A stretch of DNA of 64,000 nucleotides from Leptodactylus fallax (Eukaryota > Chordata > Amphibia > Anura > Leptodactylidae). Location of the stretch: assembly GCA_947044405.1 (NCBI GenBank), contig CAMRHE010000649.1:186001-250000 (forward strand). Reading direction: 5' to 3'. The notes under the pieces are model-generated. The model was not told the DNA's origin. It saw only the letters and a program-made list of their open reading frames with translations, and ran no database searches. Both the position numbers and the translations under genes were made by a program. Positions within the stretch are counted from its first letter, which is position 1. The number at the start of each line of letters is the position of its first letter. Positions 33,011 through 45,499 of this stretch are shown here, one piece after another.

Positions 33011-36000
33011 CCATCACTTCTAAGTTGGTTAGACAAAATCTTTAAAGCTGTGCCAAATTTTTAATTATTTATATTTTCAAAAATGTTTAACTTTTAATTG
33101 TCTACAGATTTAAATGGTTTTGTTAATGGGAAAACCCCTTTAATTATTCTAAATTTTGCATAAATCAATGTTCTCCATTAGATGGTAGGTGGAGACTAGC
33201 TGCTATTATGTCTTCACTACACAGCACACAGAAAGTAGGGGCTCATCTTTCTCTCTTTAAGTCACTTAGTCACTTAAGTCACTTAGAAGTACTGATCTAT
33301 ATTAATATGAATAAAGCACTTCCGGTGAGATAGAAACTTCCTATGTAACTGCTTGCAGTCTCTTCTTTGCTTCTGTCTCTCCACTTTCACTGGGCTACAT
33401 ACCCCTACTGGGTTATGATATGACACATCTGTGATTTTCAGTTCTTCAGGATATATAAGTGAATGTCAGTTTAGCAGAAAGGAGGTAGCAGGAAAGAACA
33501 AGAGTGGAGAAAGAGGCATTTTATCAGATGAGATATATTACAAATTTAGACAAATAGATGGGTTGCTTAAGAGAACAAAAACATACCCAGGAAATATAGA
33601 ACCAATGAGTATAAAGTATTGGTAGTAACTTAGAGCTTATGTTCACCTTAGAAACTATTTTATAGTTTGTGTAGAGATAATCTACGTAAGGAGATGAGAA
33701 TTGTTTTTATTCAGATAACTGTTATTAAAATTATACAAATCATTAAATAATTGTGTTAATGAACATTATGGCGTATTTATCTTGTACTGATCCTGATTAA
33801 TCCTGCATTATATCCCAGAGCTGTATTCACAGTTCTCCTAGTTGACAGATTCAGCCTAAAAACTTATCTGAACTCATGTAATGTTGAGTTTTCCTACATC
33901 AGATTACTGTACTGTGATTGGTATCAAGAGGACACCTTCAAAAATGCAAATCATCAGCAAAAGCTATGTACAGACTTTGTGGGGATAAAAAAATACTTGA
34001 AGAGTTCAGCTCTGAAGTCTGCAAACTTTTGAATGCAGCTTTGAACTATAATACATACTGTACAAGATCGGTATATAAATAAAAAGTAGCTAACATATAT
34101 CAAGATTTCCAGATTTACTAGTCAGTAAAAATTGTATCACTATCACTAAAAAGATTTTCTTCAATTGGAACCATCAACAAACAATCTGTGTGGTCTGACG
34201 CTGCAGTTATACAGTATGTTGTTCTCAAGCACCTACCCTAAATCTTCTGTCTGTAGGTTAGAAGAAAGGACAGATCAGGATCAGACTACACAGACTTTCT
34301 TTGTAGTCTGTAACCATGGAGATAGAATGTTCCATATATTAAGTAATATCTTATATATTATTTATTGTAATTTATTTGCGGTTTAAGCATTGGTTTATGA
34401 GTTACTTTTTAAGATGAGTTGTATGTGTTTTCTAGCCTTTAAAATCTTTATTTCATGATTTGATAAAAATTACAGTTTTTACAAAGTTCATTTTACTAAG
34501 TTTCCAAAGAAAGTGTAGATAAGTGTAACTCTGCTGAATAGAAAAAACATTGGCAGCAGTTGTTAGAATTTATTTTATGCTAATTATGCCAAACATATTT
34601 TGGATCATGTTCCCCTGGGAGATTAAAGTAAGCAATGGCTTAAAACTAACTGGATATATATTTGGAATGTATAATAAGCACTATAAGCCTCACTGAAGAA
34701 GGATGAGTAATAGATTTATCAAATTAATCAGCCAGTTACTCTGTGTAGTCATTGTGCATGATCCTAGTCCAAGTCCAGTGTAAACAGTTCATTTAAGAGT
34801 TGGGTGTTTGGGGTCATGATTTTAAGGGGCCTTCCAGGATCCTCTTTACATTTACCCTAGAATGCAGTACTGTAGAAACGTTTTAAGCAGGTGTGGAAAT
34901 ATGCTTCAAAGTAAGAATGCTTTAAGAAAATACAGTAGAAAGGTTAATAGTTTTTTTTTGTCAATGAAGAAAATGAGGTGAATTAAGAAAAGAGAAATCT
35001 AAATCAAAAGTGAGGTCACCTGGTAGTTCTCAATAGTATCTACAGGCATCAGAGACATTCTGTTTACATAGCAACCCATGCTAGAAAAAAAAAGAGAACA
35101 CATTGTAATCATGTGACTTATTGAAGCAGGTGAAAAGCAGGATAAGGAAAGACACTATGAGGAAATAACTATTACTGTAGAGGGGATGGTCTTTCAGACA
35201 ATATAACGACTCAAGAAAATAATCAAAAAGTGTCTCTTTAAAGATTTACAGTTTAATTGAAGTCCTCATGCCTGAGTCTGGTCACTGTTATGAGTTTTGT
35301 TTTTGTCAGGAGCTTGGGCGTTGTATGTCAAGCCTCATGCTGTGGCCTGGTTTGTTACCTGTTAATCCTGGGTTTACTCACCTAGCTGTCATCTTGTCGG
35401 GCCTTGGCCTGGAGGCTAAGGGCCTTGGCCTACAGACTAACCTTCACGTGTTGTAGGGCCTGATTGTCAACCTCAGAAATTCACTACATTGCAAACAATC
35501 TGCTCTGCATTCATCTCGAGTCTGTGGGGAAGGAGACTCCCTCTCCTTCTATGTGTCATCTCTGCCACTAGTCTTGATGTGTCCCTCTCCAAAGGTCTGC
35601 TGGGCTTGTCATCTTCCCTGCAGCAGCCCCACACTCTCTTCTGTAGCAAGCTACCTATCTTGTCCCTGCAGCATCTCTCCTAACTGCTCCCGGCTGCTTC
35701 ACCAAATCAGGTCTATTGGCATGCATACCTTATATAGGCGTGTGAACCAAACTCCTAGAATGACGCTGTCCGGTGCTTAAATATGGGTCCCTCCTTTTCA
35801 AGAGTGGTGGCGATGACTAGAGTATCACCAATGGGCTAACATTTCTGTTTATATAGTCCTTGGTGATGTGGTTAGTGATGCTCTAGCCATGTCACTGTCT
35901 GTGTCATCAAAATGGAGTGGTGCACGTCATTGGAGTAGACGTGCCACTGAGATCCGCCTGAAGGGGACCAGCTTTGTCTCCTGGCAGTATGGTAGAACGT

Positions 36001-36532
36001 GTGGCCCACTAGACATGTCACCTCTTACCAAATGGAGACCAAGGCATCTCCTAAATGGATAATATCAGAAATGTGTAAGGTCACACCCTCAAACACTCAG
36101 TTATCAACTCCAGAATTGTAATCTTATTTAATAAAACAGACATGAGAGCTGACAAATCCTCCCTTTATAGGAAAAAAAGGTACAATAATGGTACAAAGTT
36201 TTATGGAGCCACTAGCTGGATTTATGTATATATCTAACCCAACATAGACCAGAGCTAACAAATGGAATAGAAAACATCGCGTTCAGTTATCTTGTACAGC
36301 TAAGAGCCGTAGCATGTAAACTGTGAAGGTATAACATGTCTAACAACATTCCTGGATTACAACACTCTTAGGATATTGGAGCCATCAAAGCTATAGAATA
36401 GAGTGTGAGGATCTCCCAGGATCCCTGAAGACTTCACAACTACATTAGCGGGATAGAACATCTGTACATTGTGCTGTGGTGCCTAACAATAGCCAAGAAG
36501 ATTCTGCCTCCAATATACAGATGTAGCAGAGT
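33011..36532. other. Intergenic DNA, mostly without recognised features
   Basis: I recognise the mariner-like fragment at 34855-34995 and a weak repeat near 33780-33860 (CCCAGAGCTGTATTCACAGT, also at 57770). Otherwise there is no gene-like frame and no structured repeat. Confidence 0.4.
34855..34995. mobile_element. Mariner-like element, 5' end fragment
   Basis: GCAGGTGTGGAAATATGCTT, AAAGGTTAATAGTTTTTTTT and AAGAAAAGAGAAATCTAAAT match in order the start of the element at 56361. The rest is missing. Confidence 0.6.
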
Positions 36533-36706
36533 TAACCCGAACTTCTGCAATTGGTTAAACTGCTGCAGCATGATAAATTATCACATAAGACAACAATGAA
36601 AAATCATTGAGAAATTTTTTTTACAATGACTTTCATTGGTTTTTGTTGTTGACTGTGATAATATATCTCACTGCAGCAGTTTAACCAGTTGCAGAAGTTC
36701 AGGTTA
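36533..36706. repeat. 174-bp fold-back beside the L2-type LINE
   Basis: Outer arms TAACCCGAACTTCTGCAATT-GGTTAAACTGCTGCAG and the complement of CTGCAGCAGTTTAACCAGTT-GCAGAAGTTCAGGTTA pair over 36 bases with three mismatches. The inner parts (CAACAATGAAAAATCATTG and TTGGTTTTTGTTG) pair loosely. It is probably a MITE. Confidence 0.8.
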
Positions 36707-36711
36707 CCTTT

Positions 36712-38057
36712 GCTAGTCACATCTCATCCCCAAACTCACTCAATCATTACTCCGGCCCTAACCCATCTCTTCAACCTATCCCTAACCAATGGATCCTTCC
36801 CTTCCACCTTCAAACATGCTACTGTTACACCTATACTTAGGAAACCGTCCCTCGACCCATCCGCCATGACCTTTCTGTAGATGTCCCCCAAGGCTCCGTC
36901 CTAGGACCCCTCCTGTTCTCCATCTACACCCTCAGCCTTGGTCAACTCATAGAATGCCATGGTTTCCATTACCATTGCTATGCTGACGACACCCAAATAT
37001 ATCTCTTTGGACCAGACATTACCTCCCTGTTGTCCAGAGTCCCAAAGTGTCTAGCAACCGTAGCCTCCTTTCTCTCCTCCCGCTTTCTCAAACTCAACAT
37101 GGAGAAAATGGAGTTCATTATCTTCGCCCCACCTCGCATGGCCCTCTATCTGACCCATCTATCATAGTTAATGGTGCTAAACTTACCCCAGTCCCATGGG
37201 TCCACTGCCTTGGGATAACCTTAGACTCTGACCTATCCTTCAAGCCGGATATTCAAGCCCTCAACACCTCCTGCCGCCTCCAACTCAAGAACATCCATCG
37301 AATCTGCTCCTTCCTCACCCCTGACCTACAAAGATGCTAGTCCATGCCCTCATAATCTCCCGCCTAGACTACTGTAACACCCTTCTCCATGGTCTCCTAG
37401 CAAATACTGTCACCCCCCTCCAGTCCACCTTAAACTGCGCTGCTCGCTTAATACACCTCTCCCCCGTTCATCATCGGCCACTCTCCTTTGCCAATCCCTT
37501 CACTGGCTACCCATTGCCCAGCGAATAGAGTTCAAATTACTAACACTGACATACAAAGCCATCCACAACCTGTCCCCTCCATATATCTCTGACCTAATCT
37601 CCCGCTACCTGCCCGCATGTAACCTCCGATCCTCCAAAGACCTCCTACTCCGCTCTGCTCTTATCCGCTCTTCACACAATCGTCTCCAAGACGTCTCCCG
37701 TGCATCCCCCATACTCTGGAACTCGCTACCAAGACACATAAGACTGTCCCCCACAGTCACAAGCTTCAAGAAGGCCCTGAAGACTCACCTATTCAGGAAG
37801 GCCTACAACCCCCAATGACACTACTGTCACCACACCACCACCTGTAAAGTCTCTACCCCCACCTTCTGTCTCTATCCCTCTTCCCTCATAGATTGTAAGC
37901 CCTTGCGGGCAGGGCCCTCTATCCCACTGTGCCAGTTGGTCACTGTTAGTATTATATCTGTTTTGTATATTTTGTGTACCGTATGTAAACCCTCAAATGT
38001 AAAGCACCATGGAATTAATGGTGCTATATAAATAAATAATAATAATAATAATAATAC
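36712..38057 (+). mobile_element. L2/CR1-type LINE, truncated and internally deleted
   Basis: Translated pieces in order are ITPALTHLFNLSLTNGSFPS (reverse transcriptase N-part), [20 protein letters not shown] and [13 protein letters not shown] (RT motifs with the YADD catalytic box), SRLDYCNTLLHGLL, and NSLPRHIRLSPTVTSFKKAL-KTHLFRKAY at the C-terminus. The segment between PSLDPSA (about 36860) and DVPQGS (about 36884) lacks roughly 100 residues, including the first catalytic aspartate region. Frames shift several times. The element ends in GGTGCTATATAAATAAATAA followed by a TAA-type microsatellite (to 38057), the typical 3' tail. It is inactive. Confidence 0.9.
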
Positions 38058-38067
38058 ATCTGAAAAG

Positions 38068-38225
38068 TTGAAGTGGCTCAGTGGTTAGTCCTGTTGCCTT
38101 GCAGCGCTGGAGTCCTAATTTCAAAGACAACATCTGCAAGGAGTTTGTGTGCTCTCTTCGTGTTTGCGTGGGTTTCCTCCTACAGCCCAAACACATACTG
38201 ATAGGGAATGTAGATTATGAGTTGT
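38068..38225 (+). mobile_element. tRNA-derived SINE, partial
   Basis: GTGGCTCAGTGGTTAGTCCT resembles a tRNA A box and its flank. GCAGCGCTGGAGTCCTAATTTC occupies the B-box position but is mutated. The body (ACATCTGCAAGGAGTTTGTG, TGCGTGGGTTTCCTCC) matches, inverted, 49790-49900. This family is transcribed by RNA polymerase III and moved by LINE machinery. The tail is missing here. Confidence 0.75.
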
Positions 38226-39526
38226 ATATGGGAAAATGTCTGCAAAGCGTGGAGGAATATGTTGGAGCTATTTTTTTTTTTTTTTGTACTGTACCCTCAG
38301 AGACAACTTCTTTCTTTCTTTTTCCTTTATGTACCTGGTTTAGTCCTATATTGTTACTCCTTTGTTTCCCCTCTCTATTTGAAAAAAAAAAAAGACTTCT
38401 CAAGTGAAATGATGTCGCTTCATTTTTCCCTGTCTAAGAAGCCTGTTATTTCTGAGTGGTTCCTCAGCCTATGTCTTGGATTGTCACGTTACTTGGCTTT
38501 GAAGACTGCAGTGGTATGTGAAAAGTCATGACATTTTCATGAATTACGATAGACTCAGTTAATAAGACAGCAATATCAACCAACAGTAACAGAAAATATT
38601 CTATTTCTATGTTGTGGGAAAACCAAATAAATCCCGCCAAGATTTTATGGTCCCAGCATGAGACAACGTCAGATATGTCAATAATATAAAGTGAAACCTC
38701 TCAAAGGACCACCTTATCCTGACTACATTTTCTGAGACCGATTTTCAGTTTTCCATACTAGCTATGTTCTTAGAGGAGACCACCTCTCTCGAAGACCAGT
38801 CTTTCGGGTTGTTGTCTCAAAGAAGTTTCACTGTACACGGATCCTGGAATATTCCAGAAAATATACTATGCCAATACATGTGACATATGGCACTTACCTC
38901 TTCAACAGCTTCGAGCTATTCCACGACAAATGGCTAAAGAAGAGCTCTGAAGAAAACAAAAAATACAGTTTTACTGTCGGCCATAAGTTTTTATTTTTTC
39001 AAATCTGGTTATCAAATGTCTCCAAACAATCAAAAAAGCTAAAGAGAGATATAAAGCATAAAGAACAGTACAGAAACAGTAACAATGCCAGACTTATCTG
39101 ATAAAGGAGACAGTTTTATTATCTCGGACCTTAAAATGCTTTCAATTTCAATAAAAATATTCCCAAACTATCTAAAGTTTGCTCGTGAATTGTCTCGCTA
39201 AAAGCAAATTAACAGCGATTAGATCTTATCTTTGATCTTTGTGAGTTTGTTACAAGGAAATATTAACATTTAGACTCCAACTTGTCTTATAAAATATTTA
39301 TCAAAAACATTTTAGGTCTAATTATCAAAAAATAATTTTGGCAGCTATCCAGGATATGTTACATTTCACAGATTCCCTAATAAAGTCATTTGAAAGGTTC
39401 AGTCTCATTCCAGACATTTATGTTCTATCCACAGCCTGATAGAGGTCAGTCCCACATAGAGATGGATGAACCTCACAAGAGTAATTCTGAGAGATATTCA
39501 TGAGTTTTATCCAAACAGAAAGTGCT
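38226..39526. other. Intergenic DNA, no recognised features
   Basis: Apart from poly-T (38271-38285) and poly-A (38381-38392) runs, I see no gene-like frame and no repeat shared with the window. Confidence 0.35.
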
Positions 39527-39561
39527 AATATTATTCTCTGGGGTCTCTTCAGATCCCAGAG

Positions 39562-40568
39562 CGTACCTCCCAACTTTCAAAGGACAGAAAGAGGGACAAA
39601 ATGTGCGGCGTGCTATGTGCGCCATGCTAAATTTAGCTCCACCCACTTCTACATTGACCACGCCCATTCTCATCTGTTTTTCCATGTGCCTCCACACAGT
39701 ATAATGCTCCTACAGTCACCCTAACATTATATACCCCCACATTATAATGTTCCCCTACAATTGCCTCAAAGTAAGCTGGGGGGTGACATTAAACAGTGGG
39801 GGTAATTGGAGGGGGACATTAAACTGGGGGGCAACTAGAGGTAGACATGTGCCACTCCAGCTACCCCCCACAGTTTAATGTCCTCCTCCAGTTGCCCCCA
39901 GTTTAATGTCACCCTCCATCTGCTCCCCAGTTTAATGTCCCCCCTCCATCTTTACAGTTTAATGTCCCCTTTATCTGCCACCATCTTAATGTCCCCCTTC
40001 ATCTTCCACCAATTTAATGCCCCCCTTCATCTGTCACCAGCTTAATGCCCTCCTTCATCTTCCCCCAGTTTAATTGCCCCCTCCATCTACCACCAGTTTA
40101 ATGAGTTTAATGTCCCCCTTTATCTGCCTTCAGTTTAATTGCCCCTTCATCTGCCCCAAGTTTAATTGCCCCTTCATCTGCCTTCAGTTTAACTACCCCC
40201 TACATCTTCCCTCAGTTCCGCCCTCTTGCTCACACATGCTGTTTCTTCTCTCCTCCTTACCTTCCATCACTATCATTCCCAGCTTCCTCTCTCTGTGTAA
40301 CATCACACTGTCCCGCAGTATCCAGAATAGCTCCGCCCACACAAGAGTCTGATCACATGGTCATGACGTCATCAAAGGTCCTTTAGCCCACTAGGATTTA
40401 GCATCTACTTTTACCCTACCATTTAGCCTTTTCCCTATCCTAATAAAGTTTGTTAACAGCAAAACACTTCAGGGGCATAGCGGGACAAACTGTAAGCTAT
40501 GCAGGACCGCGGAACAACAGTGCAAAATCAGGACTGTCCCGCCAGATGCGGGACGGTTGGGAGCTATG
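39562..40568. mobile_element. Transposon with CGTACCTCCCAAC / GTTGGGAGCTATG ends
   Basis: The 1007-bp element has inverted ends and a 6-base target duplication, CCAGAG (39556-39561 and 40569-40574). The inner ends keep GGACAGAAAGAGGGACAAAA and CGGGACGGTTGGG. The middle (39850-40210) is an imperfect tandem repeat built on AGTTTAATGTCCCCCTCCAT. There is no coding frame, so it is non-autonomous. The superfamily is not determined. Confidence 0.8.
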
Positions 40569-41299
40569 CCAGAGTATAATAAGTGGAGGTCCTGGAGAGG
40601 TGTAGAAACATAATAAACACTTACACTCACCTTCTCTCACCTGGGCCTCTCACAGCATCCTGAACTCCATTGGGTCTTCATCTGCCCAGAGGCGTAGCTA
40701 GCGGGGGGGGCAGAGGGAGCGGCCGCCCCGGGCCCACTGACTTTTTGGGGCCCACCCCGGGGCCGCCATTAATACATCCTTTATTTCTAACTAGATCGGT
40801 GTCTGCAGACACCGATCTAGTTACAATGCTTCCTGGTGCTTAACTGTCTTGTAAGCGGCAAGCCACTTCAGGCCTGCCGTTTACAAGACCCTGAGACCAC
40901 AGACCGACGTCTTCTTTTAAGCACAGACACAGACGTCCTGTGCGTGGACTGGGAGGAAGCGGCGGCTCCATTCATCAGCATCGCAGGTGAGTATGACTTT
41001 TTGTGTGGGTATATTAATAGAATAAGGGGTGGTTAGGAGGGGGGACATCTAACTATAAGGGAGGATTCATTAGGGGGCATTATGATGATGGGGGGGTCAT
41101 TTATATAAGGGTTATTACGGGGTATTATGAATACAATGGGGGAGGTTATTTATATAAGGGGCCATTAGGGGGCATCATTTATATTAGGAGGCATTATGAA
41201 CATAAGGGGGTGGTCATTGATATAAGGAGTCATCAGAGGTGCAGTATTTATGTCAGGGGGAATTGGACATAATATGAGGGTCAATTAATTTAATTAAAG

Positions 41300-41862
41300 T
41301 TGCGGGCTGCAGCAAAAAAAGCGCTGCAGGAAAAACCGCGGCGGTAACGTGTTTTTTCCCCGCAGCGCTTTTCACAGAAGGTCTGCAGAGGTTTTCTCTG
41401 TGGACTTTCTGTTTTCAATACACCTATATGGAAACCGCCGGTGTTTCCATAGGTATAACTGACATGCTGCAATTTCCAAAACCGCAACGGTTTTGGAAAT
41501 CGCAGTGTGTCTGCTACACGTATTTTTCCGCAATGTGTGGATGGGATTTGCTAGAATGTTGCGTTTTTTTTCAGTGGGTTTTCGCCACAAGGGGCCACAT
41601 CCCATCCCCACTTTGCAGTATAATATGCACAGCGGATAATCTGCGATTTCCAAAACAGTCGGTGTTTTGGAAATCGCAGAATGTCAATTATACCTACGGA
41701 AACGCCAGCGGTTTCTCTATAGATATAATTGAAGCAGAAAGTCTGCAGAGGAAACCTCTGCGAACTTTCTGTGCAAAGTGCTGCTGGAAGAACCGCGATG
41801 CATCGCCGCCGCGGTTTTTCCCACAGCTGTTTTTTGCTGCGGGATGCTACATGGGGCCTTAG
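41300..41862. mobile_element. GCGCTGCGG fold-back repeat nested in the hAT-like element
   Basis: Arms carrying GCAGCAAAAAAAGCGCTGCA, CACAGAAGGTCTGCAGAGGT and ACGGTTTTGGAAATCGCAG recur in inverted order from about 41650 to 41845 (CAGAAAGTCTGCAGAGGAAA, CACAGCTGTTTTTTGCTGCG). Smaller palindromes of the same motifs lie inside. It is non-coding. Confidence 0.7.
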
Positions 41863-42238
41863 CCTTAAGGAGTTTTCCAGCTCATTTTTATTGAGGGTCT
41901 ATCCTCAGAATAAATCATCAATAAGAGATAAGTGATTCCCCACTGATCAGCTGTATGAAGGGGCTATGGCGCCTGTTTATATCACATGCTGTCTGTTTAT
42001 AGTGACCGTGTGATGTAATTCCAGCCTTGTCACATAGACGTGTATAGGACGAGGCTGTAGTTACATTACACTATGTAAACAGAGAAGGGGTCACGGCGCT
42101 TACACAGGTACCACGGTTCATTCAAACAGTTGTTCCTTGGGGGTCCCGGGTATTGGAACCACAAAAATTTTTTTTTCCCTTTTTTTTTCCTTTTTAATTA
42201 GGAAACACCTGGGGCATTATTAATAAGGGGCAAATTAT

Positions 42239-42704
42239 CTAAAGAGGACCTTTCACGTCCTCATGTATATGCGGTTTTACATACCGCTAGAAAGCCGACA
42301 GCACACTGAATTCAGTGCACTGCCAGCTTTCCCGTTATATGCCCCGGGGCTGGCGATATCGGGGGTCTAAATTTCACCGTTCACTGTCAGAAGGGCGTTC
42401 CTGACTGTGCTCGTTCATAGACTTGTACTAGGGGGGCGTTCCTCACAGCTCAGCGTCATCACTGGGTTGAGTACACCCCAGTACAGTTCTATGGACAGGT
42501 ACTGTAAGGGAGGGCGTTCCTCACAGTGCAACTAGACAGTCAGGAACGCCCTTCTGACAGTGAACGGTGAAATTTAGACCCCCGATATCTCTAGCCCCGG
42601 GGCATATAACGGAAAGCCGGCAGTGCGCTGAATTCAGCGCACTGTCGGCTTTCTAGCGGTATGTAAAACAGCATATACATGAGGACGTGAAAGATCCTCT
42701 TAAA
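42239..42704. mobile_element. T2/Kolobok-like MITE with ~170-base arms
   Basis: The left arm (AAAGAGGACCTTTCACGTCC, ACATACCGCTAGAAAGCCGA, ATATGCCCCGGGGCTGGCGA, ACCGTTCACTGTCAGAAGGG) is mirrored almost base for base by the right arm, ending GGACGTGAAAGATCCTCTTAA. The short central part has partial repeats of GGGGCGTTCCTCACAG. The closeness of the arms suggests recent origin. It sits inside the hAT-like element. Confidence 0.85.
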
Positions 42705-43319
42705 GGGGTGCAAAGGGAAGTTATTAGTTTAACGATGCACTTGGGGATATTATTCATTATGGGGGGTTATATTATATATTTTATAATTGGGGGTAGCAGC
42801 AGGATGGGTGTGCAGGTGAGGACAATGTGGGTCAGGTGCCTGGAAAAGTGAGGAGCCAAAGATGTCTATGTTGCAAACTTTACAGAGACTGGAAGAAGTG
42901 GTCATGGCCATCCAGATGAAAGAGATGCGGAATGTGAACGATTAGTCAGAGACGTTACCGGTAAGTCACTAAATGTTACTGCCCTGTATTCACCTAAATT
43001 GTCTGCAGAGCCCTGTGTAGAGCCGCTATATACCACTATACGCTCACCGTATACTGATAGTATCGGTATACGATCATGTCCAAGTAGGGGGCCCACTTGG
43101 ACATGTTCGCCCCCCCTGTGCTAAACCCCTAGCTACGCCTCTGATCTAGCCTCTTCTGGTCCCCCCGGAAAATCACTGTGGCCTAGAAGGGAGCCCAGGA
43201 GAGGTGAGGGAATGTGAGTAATGGACAAATGAAATGAAAAATGGATCAGAGCAAAAGTGTAAGGCCAGCTTCACATGAACAGATTTGGTCCGGGAGATAT
43301 GGACCTGATGATGGCATTA

Positions 43320-43693
43320 CAGGGGTATCTCAATAAATTAGAATATAGTTGAAACGTTTATTTATTTCAGTAATTAAATTAAAAAAGTGACCTCCTATAT
43401 TTTCTAGATTCTTTACACACAGAGTGTTCTATTTCAAGTGTTTTATTTCTGTAAATGTTGATTATGGATTACAGGTAATGAAAACCCAAATCTAAGAAAA
43501 TTAGAATATTGTAAAAAAGTTCAGTATTGTAAATTCAGTGTCACCTGCGAAGGTTTCCTAAGCCTTTAAATGGTTCCTCAGTCTGGTTCAGTAGGACACA
43601 CAATCATGGAAGACGCTGATTATGGATTGTATTACTGAATTACTGAAATGAATGAACGTTTCAAAGATATTCTAATTTATTGAGATGCACCTG
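43320..43693. mobile_element. Mariner-type MITE, copy 3, with TA target sites
   Basis: The same family as 14959 and 17993. TA precedes the left end (43318-43319) and TA follows the right end (43694-43695). The interior is nearly identical to copy 2. Confidence 0.92.
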
Positions 43694-43695
43694 TA

Positions 43696-45499
43696 TTTTC
43701 CGGACTGAACCATCAGCCAAGACCTGGACTCCCCGCATTATCGTGATCTACGATGCCAGGAATTCCTGTTTCCCTGCAGCTCTACTGTCCCATATTGAAA
43801 ACACAATTACAGTACGGGACAGTAGAGCCCTGGCGGAGCAGGGGCTCATAGATCACTATAATGCTTGGAGTCTGGGTCCTGGCTCTGACAAATCTCCCCA
43901 GACCAAATCCATTCTTGTGAAGCTGGCCTAAAGGTAGTATACACCTTATATACTGTAGCTGTCCAATGAATTCCCTTCAAACCCTCTCCCTCATGCATAT
44001 GCTTAACTTGGACCATTGTGCATTTGTTCTCAATAGGGAGAGGGGATTAAGCTGCGACCAGACACCACCGGCAGCTTCTCATGTATGATAAGAAAGGACT
44101 GAGCATGTTGAAATACTTGCCCTGACATTTGCCTCTAGGAAAAGACTGGGACACCCCCATTACATCAGGCACATTAGAAATCAGCAGGTTTGGTCAAGGT
44201 TTGCCTAATGTGTATAGACACCTGTAAACGTAAACTCTAAAATTAAAAATTCCTAATAAATAGAAATCCATGATGTGTCTTTCAGGATGTTAAAAATTCT
44301 GGTTCACACCCAACATTGCTGCCATCACTCTCAGAGAGTGTCACCTTGCTTTTCCAGACTCCTGAAAGTCTGCTCTGCACACATTCGCTGCTCCCAATTG
44401 CTGCATAAGAGCTTCTGCGTTTCACTCAAATCCATGAAAAACGAGGATGGCATACAAATCCATTCATTCATGCATCTGTTTATTTCATGGGCCTTGGTTC
44501 CGTAAAAAAAATAAATAGCGGCATATCCATTCTTTTTGCTGAATCATCATGCCAATGCAGGTCTATGGGTTTACGAAAAAAAAAACTGGCATCCATGTGT
44601 TTTTCACAGACCCAAAGACATAAGAATATTTTGAAAAATAAAGGTCCGTAAAAAACAGATTAGCAACAGACAGCCAATGAATAAGGATCGTGGGCTGTTC
44701 ACGATTAAAGGGGTTATCCGGTTGTCCTTAAGATAGGCCATTAATATTAGACCTGCAAGGTCTGACACCTGGGACCCCCACAGATCAGCTGTACCGAGTT
44801 GGTGGCTCTCAGTAATGTTTACATGCCATGAGCTGCGCTGCTCACTAGCAGCTAAAACTGTAGCAACAGGTAAAGGTACTGCAGGGATGCCCCATAGACC
44901 TACACTCACTACTACAATTTGTACTGTACAGGTGACCTGCAGGGGTCCTGGGTGTCTTGACCCTCACTAATCTTATATTGATAGCCTATCCAAAAAGATA
45001 GTTCATCCATACTATAAATTTGATAACCCCTTTAAGGCTATGGCTGTGACTCCTGTTGCATGATCAAGGATTGCCGGGTTGTCTTGAGACCCTTTCACTC
45101 ATGTTAGTGAATGGAGTTGTATTATGACCCGAGGGTCCCATAACCACAACTTCTACTCGCTAAACGATTGGTCATTGCTTGAGTGTTTGGGACTAGTAAA
45201 AGCGGTCGCAGCACCCCCGAGGTCACAATGGTACTCCATTTACTAATGTGAATAAAAGTGTCGCTAGGCAGCCCTGCAATCTTTGGTATCACAATGGGAT
45301 TTGCGGCCAAATTTGCTGTGTAGCCCTAACCTAACATGGATACCACACATCTGTAAGACTGGATAGATTTGCTTTTTGGGAGTCTGGAAAATCTGAATGA
45401 CAACCCCTGTAAAGTTACATATACTGTAATCCAGAAACAACTACAACTATAAGAAACTTCTAAATACTTTCTGACCAGGCTGAATTTATTTGTGAGGAT
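43696..45499. other. Intergenic DNA upstream of CC2D2A
   Basis: Bases 44708-45035 are a copy of the AAAGGGGTTATCCGG ... AACCCCTTTAA class (TTAAAGGGGTTATCCGGTTG to GATAACCCCTTTAA) with a GATAGGCCATTAATATTAGA core. The rest shows no gene-like frame and no recognised repeats. Confidence 0.5.

Larger units (their letters stand above)
40687..43143. mobile_element. hAT-like non-autonomous transposon (CAGAGGCGTAGCTAG ends)
   Basis: The left end CAGAGGCGTAGCTAG and right end CTAGCTACGCCTCTG are inverted. The flanks ATCTGCC (left) and ATCTAGCC (right) fit an 8-base target duplication with one base lost. CAGRGGCG-type ends and 8-base duplications are typical of hAT elements. It is 2457 bp without a transposase frame. 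The interior holds two further fold-back elements and a G-rich imperfect repeat with TTATATAAGGGG units (41040-41290). Confidence 0.8.
39527..43225. mobile_element. GACCCC-AGTATAAT repeat, host of two nested insertions
   Basis: Left piece: TATTCTCTGGGGTCTCTTCA up to CCAGAG at 39561. Middle piece: 40569-40686 (AGAGTATAATAAGTGGAGGT ... GGGTCTTCATCTGCC). Right piece: from 43144 (ATCTAGCCTCTTCTGG ... AGGAGAGGTGAGGGAATGTG). Joined, these read like the relatives at 5441 and 31480. The two interruptions are separate transposons with their own target duplications. Confidence 0.75.

Noticed and set aside
38068..38140. A functional tRNA gene at the start of the SINE
   Set aside because: The B-box is mutated, no cloverleaf closes, and the body continues as SINE sequence.
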